From: Candidatus Tenebribacter mawsonii
GTDB taxonomy: Bacteria > Cloacimonadota > Cloacimonadia > Cloacimonadales > TCS61
Assembly: GCA_030765665.1 (NCBI GenBank)
Contig: JAVCCD010000223.1
Coordinates: forward strand, 1 to 11,951
Reading direction: 5' to 3'
Length of the DNA: 11,951 nt
In this document: positions 1-6,515 of the stretch, one piece after another
How the letters are laid out: each line of letters opens with the position of its first letter
How positions within the stretch are numbered: position 1 is the first letter of the stretch
Program-made: the position numbers and the translations under genes
The notes under the pieces: model-generated
Seen by the model: only the letters and a program-made list of their open reading frames with translations
Told to the model about the DNA's origin: nothing
Database searches by the model: none

Positions 1-18
1 AAATAAGGGGAGAAAAAA

Positions 19-603
19 ATGAGAAAAAAATTGTATGTGGTAATTGCAATAATACTAATGGGAGTGTGTACAATGAGTAATTTAGTAGCAAATGAAAATG
101 TAATTATTAAAATGGTTACAAATATGGGAACAATAGAACTGGAACTTTATGCTGATAAAGCTCCGATCACTGTTGAGAACTTCACTAAATATGCAAACGA
201 TGGGTTTTTTAATGGAACAGTGTTTCATCGTGTAATCAATGATTTCATGATTCAAGGAGGCGGATTTACAGTAGAAGGTGATCATAAGACAGATACATAC
301 GATCAGATACAAAATGAAGCTGACAATATGCTTTCTAACGAAGTTGGAACAATAGCTATGGCAAGAACAAATAATCCGCATTCCGCTACATCTCAGTTCT
401 TTATCAATATAAAAGATAATGCATTTTTAGATCATCAAGATAAAAAACGTGGATGGGGCTATTGTGTTTTTGGAAAAGTAACAAAAGGTATGGAAATTGT
501 TAACTCAATCAAAGCTGTTCCTACACATGTAAATCCTAAAACAGGAATGTCTGACTGGCCAATTAAAGAGATCATTATCGAATCAGTTGAAGTTGTAAAA
601 TAA
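19..603 (+). CDS. Secreted cyclophilin-type peptidyl-prolyl cis-trans isomerase
   Basis: This enzyme isomerises Xaa-Pro peptide bonds to assist folding of exported proteins. Residues 1-24 form a Sec signal peptide: MRKK, a hydrophobic core, and a likely cleavage after LVA. C17 sits in M-G-V-C, which is not a proper lipobox, so a soluble periplasmic protein is more likely than a lipoprotein. The cyclophilin fold follows from residue 29, with F69-H70-R71, F76-M-I-Q79-GG, M114-A-R116, the SATSQFFIN block at 122-130 and F136-L-D138. These correspond to the catalytic Arg and the proline-pocket residues of the family. At 194 codons it matches exported bacterial PpiA-like proteins. The start is supported by AAGGGGAG at positions 5-12. 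A CapA-like gene follows 26 nt downstream, so the two may be co-transcribed. The family call is firm; the substrate is unknown. Confidence 0.95.
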   Translation: MRKKLYVVIAIILMGVCTMSNLVANENVIIKMVTNMGTIELELYADKAPITVENFTKYANDGFFNGTVFHRVINDFMIQGGGFTVEGDHKTDTYDQIQNEADNMLSNEVGTIAMARTNNPHSATSQFFINIKDNAFLDHQDKKRGWGYCVFGKVTKGMEIVNSIKAVPTHVNPKTGMSDWPIKEIIIESVEVVK

Positions 604-629
604 ATTTAGATAGAATCTTTACAGAATTT

Positions 630-1781
630 ATGAGGAATTTCAATAAAAGCTTTTTCTTTTTGCTATTATTACTTTTGCTGTTATCATGTTCAAATAGCAA
701 AATAATTGCAAATAGAAAAATTGTTACAGAAAAAAAAGTTTTTAGCTTAGAAATTCCTCAAGATTCTATATACCTTTCAAACAGACTCCAATTAGAACCT
801 GCATCTGTAAGAAGTCCAGTTCGAATTATAGCAACAGGTGATATTATGTTGGGAACAATTATTCCTAAAAACTCATATACACCGAATAATTTTGGTTTAA
901 ACCTGTTTGATTTAGAAATTCAAGAAATCCTTAGAACAGGTGATATTACTTTTGGAAATCTAGAAGGGACAATAAGTGGAATTACAGGAATTCCGAAGAA
1001 AAAAAAGTATGTATTTGCCATGGAAGACAATTCGGCAGAATTACTAGCCAGTGTTGGTTATAATCTTCTAAGTACAGCTAACAATCATGCTTTAGATATG
1101 GGTATAGAAGGTAAACAAGTAACAAAATTAGCCCTGATGAAATCGAATATTTACTTCGCGGGGTATTCTGATGTTCCAACAACTGAATTTGAGATTAATA
1201 ATGTTTCTTACGGCTTCATTGCAGTATCTCCAAATTATGGAGTAGTAAACATACATGAGTTCCAAAGGATTAAAAAACTAGTTACTGAGCTAAAAAGTAC
1301 TTCCGATATTGTCATTGTTTCAATGCATTTAGGTGCAGAAGGAAAAGAACATCAACACATCACCCGAAAGCAGGAATATTTTTTGGGTGAAGATCGTGGA
1401 AATCCTTACCTTTTTGCACGTGAAATGATCGATTCTGGAGCTGATGTAATTTTAGGACATTGACCTCACATTACCAGGGCTATCGACATTTATAAAGATA
1501 GATTCATTGCTTACAGTTTAGGAAATTTCTGCACGGTTAACAGTATTAATATTAAAAGTGTTAGTGGTGTAGCACCGATCTTAGAACTAATTATTGATAT
1601 TGATGGCAGTTTCATTTCAGGAAAAATACATCCAACCAAACAAGTTTACCAAAAAGGTGTATCAAGAGATCCAGATAATACTGTTATTGAATTGATTCAA
1701 AAACTTACATCACAAGATTTTCCTGAATCTTTACTTACTATTACAGATGATGGAATGATCTACAAATCAATTTCAAACTAA
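630..1781 (+). pseudogene. CapA-family lipoprotein interrupted by one in-frame TGA
   Basis: This is a CapA-type protein (poly-gamma-glutamate synthesis/PgsA family, calcineurin-like phosphoesterase fold). An N-terminal lipoprotein signal has eight Leu codons and lipobox LLSC with C20, so it would be anchored in the membrane. Family motifs follow in order: A68-T-G-D71-I-M-L-G, F108-G-N110-L-E112-G, S148-TANNHALD156, S231-M-H233-L-G-A-E and G-A-D-V-I-L-G-H277. The next codon, 1461-1463, is TGA, and then the same frame continues without another stop for 105 codons: P-H-I-T-R-A-I and S-L-G-N-F, both classic CapA sequence. TAA ends it at 1779-1781. The TGA replaces the x of G-H-x-P-H, often Gly or His, so one GGA-to-TGA change would explain it. 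A recent nonsense mutation, a sequencing error or read-through are all possible. The truncated 277-residue product would lack the C-terminal ligand region. The SD is weak. Confidence 0.85.
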
Positions 1782-1808
1782 ATAATATTAAACATATTTC
1801 AATTTGAC

Positions 1809-2717
1809 TTAATCTTCTTTATTGCTTCTAGGATGTGCCTGTTCATAAACTTTTTTTAGATCTTTTATTGTAAGATGAGTATAAATTTCTGTTGTTGATA
1901 AATTTGCATGTCCAAGCATTTCTTGAACTGCTCTTAAATCTGCACCACGAGCAAGTAAATGAGTTGCAAATGAATGGCGTATAGTGTGAGGTGAATAACC
2001 TTTAGTTTTTGCAACAAGATTCAAATATCTGGATAATATTTCCCTGATCTCATTCGAAGAAAGCGGTCTTCCACTTTTAGATAAGAAAAATGTGTCATCA
2101 CTGAATCTAGATCTGAATTGATCGCGAGTTTTCATGTAATTTCTTATTGCTATCTTAGCTTTACTACTAATAGGAACGATACGTTCTTTATTACCCTTTC
2201 CAATTATTCGAATCTGTTTTTCGGCAAGGTCTATCTGCCCAATTCTAGAATTAGCTATTTCACTAATTCTTAGTCCACTGGAATAGATCAATTCTAAGAT
2301 CGCTCGATTTCTAATACCGAATTTACTAGTGAGATCGGGAATATTCAATAACTCCTCCATCTCTTTTTCAGAAAAACACTTAGGCAATTTTTTCTCAAAT
2401 TTTGGGATGCTGAGTTTTGAAGCGGGATTTTTTGAAATGTATTTGTTTTTCTCACAGAACTGAAAAAAATTTTTAATTGTAGTCGCTTTTCGCGCAAGCG
2501 TACGATTATTCCGGTGATTATCACTTAAATATCTTAAGAAATCGCGTAGATACAACCGAGTTATCTCATCAACATCTATAACTTCATCATCGAAATATCT
2601 TGATAGAAATTTCTGGAGTTGTAGAAGATCTTTTTTGTAAGCAGTAATTGTGTGTTCAGAAAGACCTCTAGAGATCAGTATCTTAACAAATTCATCAATT
2701 ATTTTCTGCATAATCAT
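1809..2717 (-). CDS. xerD: XerC/XerD-type site-specific tyrosine recombinase
   Basis: This enzyme cuts and rejoins DNA through a phosphotyrosine intermediate, normally resolving chromosome dimers at dif with a partner Xer protein. The N-terminal SAM-like core-binding domain spans about residues 5-90 (RGLSEHTITAYKKDL). The catalytic domain spans about 112-295 and holds all expected residues: R150 in SGLRISE, K174 in GKGNKER, H244 and R247 in HTIRHSF, H270 in LGHANLS and nucleophile Y279 in IYTH. The last four match the numbering I recall for E. coli XerD, and 302 residues is the usual length. The first ATG (2715-2717) lies at the edge of a repeat copy whose AAGGGG would serve as SD; the ATG at codon 3 (2709-2711) may be the ancestral start. 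It converges with the CapA-like gene. No dif site is visible. XerC rather than XerD cannot be excluded. Confidence 0.93.
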   Translation of the reverse strand: MIMQKIIDEFVKILISRGLSEHTITAYKKDLLQLQKFLSRYFDDEVIDVDEITRLYLRDFLRYLSDNHRNNRTLARKATTIKNFFQFCEKNKYISKNPASKLSIPKFEKKLPKCFSEKEMEELLNIPDLTSKFGIRNRAILELIYSSGLRISEIANSRIGQIDLAEKQIRIIGKGNKERIVPISSKAKIAIRNYMKTRDQFRSRFSDDTFFLSKSGRPLSSNEIREILSRYLNLVAKTKGYSPHTIRHSFATHLLARGADLRAVQEMLGHANLSTTEIYTHLTIKDLKKVYEQAHPRSNKED

Positions 2718-2837
2718 CCCATGACCCCTTCTCTTGAAAAGAAGGGGAAATTAAGAATAGTAAGTAGATTTTTTTCTCTTTCACATTTTCTCCGACATCC
2801 TTCTCTTTAAAGAGAGGGAACGAGGGTGGGTTGACAT
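2714..2837. repeat. REP-like palindromic repeat, copy A (xerD/DUF559 boundary)
   Basis: This ~124-bp unit aligns end to end with 3200-3326 in the same orientation, at roughly 80-85% identity by eye. It has two hairpin arms. CCCCTTCT (2725-2732) pairs with AGAAGGGG (2740-2747). The second arm is the perfect 14-bp palindrome TCTCTTTAAAGAGA (2802-2815), extendable with flanking CC/GG. The two arms are inverted relatives of each other: the left end reads TCATCCC and the right end reads GGGTGGGTTGA. The unit is therefore itself a spaced inverted repeat, like a BIME built from two REP elements. It fills almost exactly the space between the DUF559 stop (2838-2840) and the xerD start (2717). On the minus strand it supplies AAGGGG ahead of the xerD ATG. 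Neither arm is followed by a T-run, so it is not a simple terminator. Confidence 0.85.
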
Positions 2838-3203
2838 CTACAAATTCCTCTTTAATTCTACGATAACCATATCTAAATTATTCAACACCTGTTCATTCTT
2901 AAACCTTATAACTTTGAATCCTAATTTATTTATTATTTCTGTTCTTAATTTATCATAATCCTGTTGTTGTTCGTGAATTCCACCATCGATTTCAATAATT
3001 AATCTTCTTTTGTGACAATAAAAATCTGCAATAAAGAATCTTTCTTGATCTTCGTATTCAAAATAAATTGGAAACTGACGATTGAATTTATAATTATCTA
3101 TTTTTCTATTCCTGATAACTTCCCAAAAAATATTTTCTGTTTTTGTTGCTCTTTGTCTCAAATCTCGTGCTGTTTGAATTGCAACTGTTTTCACTTGACT
3201 CAT
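2838..3203 (-). CDS. DUF559 (Vsr-like fold) endonuclease-domain protein
   Basis: This small 121-residue protein consists entirely of a DUF559 domain, a family related to the very-short-patch-repair endonuclease fold. The characteristic elements are all present: ARDLR (12-16), T22-E23-N and W27 of the leading helix, F40-N-R-Q-F-P45, I58-A-D60-F-Y-C63, I70-E71-I-D73-GG-I-H77, D84-K-L-R87 and V98-I-R-F101-K-N. D60, E71 and D73 are the likely metal-binding residues. Length is normal for free-standing members. The ATG (3201-3203) is the first codon at the edge of repeat B, which provides GAAGGGG and AGGGG as SD; the TAG stop (2838-2840) touches repeat A. It lies in a minus-strand series before xerD. 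Its role is not established. DNA nicking linked to spread of the flanking repeats, or repair, are possibilities; nothing here suggests a classical restriction system, because no methylase is present. Confidence 0.9.
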   Translation of the reverse strand: MSQVKTVAIQTARDLRQRATKTENIFWEVIRNRKIDNYKFNRQFPIYFEYEDQERFFIADFYCHKRRLIIEIDGGIHEQQQDYDKLRTEIINKLGFKVIRFKNEQVLNNLDMVIVELKRNL

Positions 3204-3326
3204 CCCCTAACCCCTTCTCTTAAAAAAGAAGGAGAAATTAAGAAATGCAAGAAGAATATTTTCTCTTTCACTTTTTCTCCGATATCCCTCTCTTCCCAAG
3301 AGAGGGAACAAGGGTGAGTTGATCAT
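3200..3326. repeat. REP-like palindromic repeat, copy B (DUF559/upstream-gene boundary)
   Basis: This is the second copy of the unit at 2714-2837, about 127 bp long. The left arm pairs CCTTCT (3213-3218) with AGAAGG (3227-3232). The right arm is a perfect 9-bp stem, CCCTCTCTT (3286-3294) with AAGAGAGGG (3298-3306), around a CCC loop. The left end (ACTCATCCCC) and the reverse complement of the right end (AACTCACCC) are near-identical, so the unit is an inverted pair with a ~45-bp A/T-rich spacer containing TTTTCTCTTTCAC, which is shared with copy A. TCAT occurs at both extremities (3200-3203 and 3323-3326). Read on the minus strand this is ATGA, giving the stop TGA of the preceding gene and the ATG of the DUF559 gene. 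Confidence 0.85.
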
Positions 3327-4078
3327 TTACTATTAAACTCAATCTCTTTCCATTGTTCAATAACTTTTCCATTATGATATTTCAAACGCAATTTTCCGTA
3401 TTTACCATTTTTAGTTAAAATACTATAGAAATTGGTTTTTCTATTAGGAAATAGTTCATTCCTCTTTTTCTGATAATCAAAGCTTACAACAGCTTTTACA
3501 TGAAGATCTTCAACTATATCATTATCAATATATTTCCCTACATTTGAAAGCATGATGATAAAATCCGTCTTCTTTGCCAAGTATGTTGCTTGCTCCTTTG
3601 CAATTCTAAAGATATCAGTTTTAAGTTTTGCATGAGTTGCGATATCATTCTTAACAGTAAAATCTGGTGTGTAAATTGCAAAAACACCTACTTTGAATGA
3701 ATCACATTTAATAATTCTATTTTTAATTATTAGAATTGAATCACTTTCAATATTAGACATAAGCATGTCACACTCAATTGATTTATCAAAGAAAAAGTAA
3801 TCTGCAGGTGAAATTATCTCTGGGCTTAAGGCATTGATAAATATAGCTATTAAGCTGTCTGATTGTGGTTCCTGCAACAATCTTCCAGCAAAAGCGTTAA
3901 CCTGCCGAATCGAGTCATTTCTAATGTTCTTAATCAAGAAATTTATCATATTTATCTTCTCGTGCTCAAAACGAGGTTCAATAAAAAAGTTTATATCAAG
4001 ATAATCATTCGCTATAAGACCAGCTGCAATTAACAATAACATTATTAGTAAAATTACTTTTTTCAATTTAATCTCCAT
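3323..4078 (-). CDS. Secreted protein, distantly phosphoesterase/5'-nucleotidase-like, probably degenerate
   Basis: I do not recognise a specific family with confidence. Residues 1-23 form a clear signal peptide (MEIKLKK, a long Leu/Ile core, then LIAND), so the 251-residue product is exported. Its middle resembles the N-terminal domain of UshA-like metallophosphatases. The segment F127-K-V-G-V-F-A-I-Y-T-P-D lies where those enzymes have V-G-V-I-G-x-T-x-P, and the later KKTDFIIMLSNVGKYIDND lies where they have A-D-x-I-I-x-L-S-H-x-G-x-x-x-D. The metal-binding D-x-H, G-N-H-E and G-G-H-S-H motifs are absent, so catalysis by that mechanism is unlikely. The stop is TGA at the edge of repeat B. The start ATG has only a weak AAGAGA before it. 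A TTG at codon 5, preceded by GGAG within the reading frame, is an alternative start. It is transcribed divergently from the P-loop ATPase gene. Confidence 0.55.
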   Translation of the reverse strand: MEIKLKKVILLIMLLLIAAGLIANDYLDINFFIEPRFEHEKINMINFLIKNIRNDSIRQVNAFAGRLLQEPQSDSLIAIFINALSPEIISPADYFFFDKSIECDMLMSNIESDSILIIKNRIIKCDSFKVGVFAIYTPDFTVKNDIATHAKLKTDIFRIAKEQATYLAKKTDFIIMLSNVGKYIDNDIVEDLHVKAVVSFDYQKKRNELFPNRKTNFYSILTKNGKYGKLRLKYHNGKVIEQWKEIEFNSK

Positions 4079-4110
4079 TCTCTTATTACTTTCTTAATTT
4101 TGTGCTTATC

Positions 4111-4135
4111 TTGTCAAAAGGATTTTTTTTGACAA
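4111..4135. promoter_or_regulatory. Perfect 9-bp inverted repeat in a divergent promoter region
   Basis: TTGTCAAAA (4111-4119) and TTTTGACAA (4127-4135) are exact reverse complements separated by 7 bases, in the 110-bp gap between genes starting at 4078 (minus) and 4189 (plus). Each arm contains a consensus -35 hexamer TTGACA facing outwards. For the plus strand a poor -10 candidate TAAAGT lies 16 bases on (4151-4156), with TATAAA at 4149-4154 as a too-close alternative; for the minus strand no convincing -10 is seen. It could be a pair of back-to-back promoters, an operator for a dimeric regulator, or both. Confidence 0.4.
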
Positions 4136-4188
4136 TTATAGTTATAATTATAAAGTTGATATAAATATAATAATGATATTGAGGAAAT

Positions 4189-4887
4189 ATGAATAATGAA
4201 CTTATAGTTGTAATTGGTGCTTATGGTAGTGGGAAAAGTGAATACTCAATTAATTTAGCCAGAGAATACTCGCAGCAGGGAGAAAAAGTAACGTTGGTAG
4301 ATCTTGATATAGTAAATCCATATTTCCGCAGTAGAGACGTGAGAGAAGAATTTGAAAAGCAAGGTATTACAGTTATTGCCCCGGAAGGTGAATTCCAACA
4401 TGCTGATCTTCCCATGCTCTCTCCCAGAATTATGGGAGCTGTACAAAATCATGATGAAGTTGTTATACTCGATGTTGGTGGAGATCCAGCAGGATGTAGA
4501 ACTTTGGCAAGATATGTAACGAACATTAATAAACGTGGATACAAAATGCCTTTAGTTATAAATACAAAACGCCCATTTACTGCAGATACAGCAGGGATAA
4601 CAGAAATGCTGGAGATGCTTAGATTTGCATCCAAACTCGAGATTACAGAATTCATTTGTAATACGAACTTGATGGAATATACAACAGTTGATATAATTGA
4701 AGAAGGCATTAAAATAATTGATGTTGTTGCAAAAAGAGAAAACATCAAATTCGATAAATTTACAGTTTTGGATAAATACATTGATAGCATTCCGAAAGCA
4801 ATTATGGGTAAAACTAGAATAACACTTAACTATTTTCTCTCAAAACCGTGGGAAATGAATAATAAAGTTCATCATCCAGGAATTTAA
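4189..4887 (+). CDS. P-loop ATPase of the SIMIBI (MinD/CobQ-like) group, function unknown
   Basis: This is a cytoplasmic 232-residue nucleotide-binding protein. Walker A is G10-A-Y-G-S-G-K16-S17. It is the ordinary G-x-x-G-x-G-K-S form and lacks the extra signature lysine of true ParA/MinD proteins (K-G-G-x-x-K-S). The next strand ends LVDLDIVNPYFRSRD (36-50), with D38/D40 where MinD-like proteins bind Mg. VVILDVGGDPAG (91-102) is a Walker B-like segment with D95. N158-T-N160 may contact the base. No membrane-targeting helix, partner-binding domain or Fe-S cysteines are visible. GAGGA at 4181-4185 sets the start. It has its own divergent promoter region and a strong terminator, so it is probably monocistronic. 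Similar orphan ATPases are often annotated as CobQ/CobB/MinD/ParA-domain proteins; I would not transfer a cobalamin role. The fold is firm, the function open. Confidence 0.85.
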   Translation: MNNELIVVIGAYGSGKSEYSINLAREYSQQGEKVTLVDLDIVNPYFRSRDVREEFEKQGITVIAPEGEFQHADLPMLSPRIMGAVQNHDEVVILDVGGDPAGCRTLARYVTNINKRGYKMPLVINTKRPFTADTAGITEMLEMLRFASKLEITEFICNTNLMEYTTVDIIEEGIKIIDVVAKRENIKFDKFTVLDKYIDSIPKAIMGKTRITLNYFLSKPWEMNNKVHHPGI

Positions 4888-4922
4888 GTATTAGTTTAAT
4901 TAAATAAATAATAGCTAAACTT

Positions 4923-4948
4923 AACCCCGATTTTTCGGGGTTTTTTTT
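4923..4948 (+). terminator. Rho-independent terminator of the P-loop ATPase gene
   Basis: AACCCCGA (4923-4930) pairs perfectly with TCGGGGTT (4935-4942) around a TTTT loop, and the right arm runs into eight consecutive T (4941-4948). It lies 36 bp after the stop at 4887. The tail overlaps the stop codon of the convergent GH20 gene (4947-4949). In the minus direction the hairpin is followed only by moderately T-rich sequence, so it may also act weakly for the opposing operon. Confidence 0.9.
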
Positions 4949-6512
4949 ATTGTTCTTCAAAAACAGATTTATGATAGTTGATCCCAATTATTCTATAAAC
5001 ATTGAGAAATTTCTGCAATCTTTCTTTGAAATCTTCCCAGTTTTTATTATCAATCGTACTCCACAGAACTTCTGCTAATGCAGTAATTCGTGGGAATATC
5101 ATGTATTCAATGTGTTCCGGTGTTTCCATCCATTCCGTCCATACATTTGCTTGAGCACCGAGAATATGCTTAGCTTGTCTTTTAGTTAATTCTTTGGGTA
5201 TTGGTTCATAAGAATAAACTTTTTTTAGAGTTGTATAGCCACCAATAGCTTTTGGCTCAGTTTCCGGGTCATCTTGGTAATGATCAAAATAGCAATGAGT
5301 TCCTGGACTCATCACGACATCGTGGCCAATTTTCGCTGCTTGTATACCACCCTTTTCACCCTGCCAACTCATTACAGCAGCATTCGGTGCTAAACCACCT
5401 TCTAAAATCTCATCCCAACCTATCAATTTCCGATTTTTCGAATGAAGATACTTTCCGATTCTTTTAATAAACCAACTTTGCAATTCTTCCACATTCTGCA
5501 GATTCTCCTTTTGCATTCGAGTCAGGCATTTTGAACACTTTTTCCATTCTTCTTTGTTTACTTCATCACCACCAATATGAATATATTTCCCTGGAAACAA
5601 TTCCAAAACTTCATTTAGCACATTCTTCAAAAAGACGAATACCTCTTCATTTCCTGCACAAAATATATCTTTATTTGGCCAGTAAGTTCCAGTGGCAACA
5701 GTGTATGGTCCACCTGTACATCCAAGCTCCGGATATGCAGCTAGCACTTCTAAAGTATGTCCAGGCATCTCAATTTCCGGTATTATAGTTATGAATCTAT
5801 CATTAGCATATTGTACTATCTTTTTAATCTCTTGTTGAGTATAGTACCCGCCATATATTGTTTTTTCACCAGGTTGTTGTGGTTTACAATCACGCCAGCC
5901 AATTCCGTCTCGAGATGCACGCCAAGCTCCAATTTCTGTAAGTTTAGGATACTTTTTTATTTCAATTCGCCAACCATTATCATCAGTAAGATGCCAGTGA
6001 AAAATATTCATTTTATGCATGGCAAGATAGTCGATGTATTTTTTAATAAATTTAACGTTGAAGAAGTGACGAGATACATCCAAATGCATTCCACGCCAGA
6101 TAAAACAAGGATTATCAATAATTTCGCAACATTGTAATACAAGTGGTTTATTTATAAATTTCTCACCAAATATTTCAATGGGTAAAAGCTGAAATATAGT
6201 TTGAATACAATAAAAGACTCCATTTAATGCTTCAGCTTTTATTGTAATATTACTAGAACTGATTTCTAATTTATATCCTTCTTTTCCTAACCCAGTTTGA
6301 ATAAAATCAATATTGATTACATTTGTACAAATTTCAGAATACTCTTTAATTGGAATTTTGATATGACTAAGTTTATAAATTTTATCAACAAAGGGTAGTA
6401 ATAATTTTTGCATTTCTAAGCTCATCGTGGATGTTTGGATTATAGTGTTCTCTGTTATTGAAAAAGAACCTTCTTTTTTAGTACACTTACTTGGTTTAGG
6501 AATAATATTCAT
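4947..6512 (-). CDS. GH20 beta-N-acetylhexosaminidase
   Basis: This enzyme removes terminal beta-linked GlcNAc or GalNAc from glycans by substrate-assisted retaining catalysis. The 521 residues show a GH20b-type N-terminal domain (IIPKP at 3-7, to about 135) and a TIM-barrel catalytic domain (about 137-490). Substrate-binding R140 is followed by GMHLDVSRHFF; then come F171-H-W-H-L-T-D-D-N-G-W181, the H312-I-G-G-D316-E317 motif with the catalytic Asp-Glu pair, and W366, W383, Y408 and W458 lining the sugar pocket. There is no signal peptide, so it should act in the cytoplasm on imported oligosaccharides or glycopeptides. It is the last gene of the operon, starting 3 nt after the dehydratase stop, with SD AAGGAT (6522-6527) inside the end of that gene. 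Chitin, mucin or peptidoglycan sugars are possible substrates; glycosylated Hyp-rich protein is suggested only by context. Confidence 0.95.
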   Translation of the reverse strand: MNIIPKPSKCTKKEGSFSITENTIIQTSTMSLEMQKLLLPFVDKIYKLSHIKIPIKEYSEICTNVINIDFIQTGLGKEGYKLEISSSNITIKAEALNGVFYCIQTIFQLLPIEIFGEKFINKPLVLQCCEIIDNPCFIWRGMHLDVSRHFFNVKFIKKYIDYLAMHKMNIFHWHLTDDNGWRIEIKKYPKLTEIGAWRASRDGIGWRDCKPQQPGEKTIYGGYYTQQEIKKIVQYANDRFITIIPEIEMPGHTLEVLAAYPELGCTGGPYTVATGTYWPNKDIFCAGNEEVFVFLKNVLNEVLELFPGKYIHIGGDEVNKEEWKKCSKCLTRMQKENLQNVEELQSWFIKRIGKYLHSKNRKLIGWDEILEGGLAPNAAVMSWQGEKGGIQAAKIGHDVVMSPGTHCYFDHYQDDPETEPKAIGGYTTLKKVYSYEPIPKELTKRQAKHILGAQANVWTEWMETPEHIEYMIFPRITALAEVLWSTIDNKNWEDFKERLQKFLNVYRIIGINYHKSVFEEQ

Positions 6513-6515
6513 ATT

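Larger units (their letters stand above)
2714..3326 (-). mobile_element. Putative mobile unit: repeat A - DUF559 nuclease - repeat B
   Basis: Two direct copies of a palindromic repeat flank a single small DUF559 nuclease gene, with no other gene between them. The unit is bordered by the pentamer ATCAT on both sides (2713-2717 and 3322-3326), which could be a short target duplication or simply part of a conserved repeat end. The layout is parallel to REP-associated tyrosine transposases flanked by their REP hairpins, with a PD-(D/E)xK-type nuclease in place of the transposase. DUF559 genes next to similar CCCCT/AGGGG palindromes are, in my experience, frequent in bacterial genomes. That they move as a unit is inference, because the window shows the structure only and no empty site for comparison. 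Confidence 0.4.

Noticed and set aside
1461..1463. Alternative genetic code, UGA read as Gly (code 25) or Trp (code 4)
   Set aside because: This is the only internal TGA among nine long genes. Glycine uses GGN and tryptophan uses TGG throughout, and two genes (stops at 3323-3325 and 9656-9658) end in TGA at sensible places.
1461..1510. Selenocysteine insertion element after the CapA TGA
   Set aside because: The only hairpin I find is CTATC (1480-1484) with GATAG (1497-1501). It is weak, AT-rich and has a 12-base loop, without the G-rich apical loop and bulge of a bacterial SECIS.
2795..2820. Repeat hairpins as Rho-independent terminators
   Set aside because: Neither strand shows a T-run directly after the stems in either copy, and the genes on each side are in the same orientation with tight boundaries.
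3012..3317. Plus-strand open frame of 101 codons over the DUF559 gene and repeat B
   Set aside because: Its first part is the antisense of a conserved DUF559 gene, and its end (LTHPLTPSLKKEGE) is the typical translation of this kind of palindromic repeat. It has no ribosome site and no domain.
2714..3326. CRISPR array or tandem repeat
   Set aside because: There are only two copies, separated by a coding gene, and each is over 120 bp long with internal hairpins. No regular spacer pattern exists.
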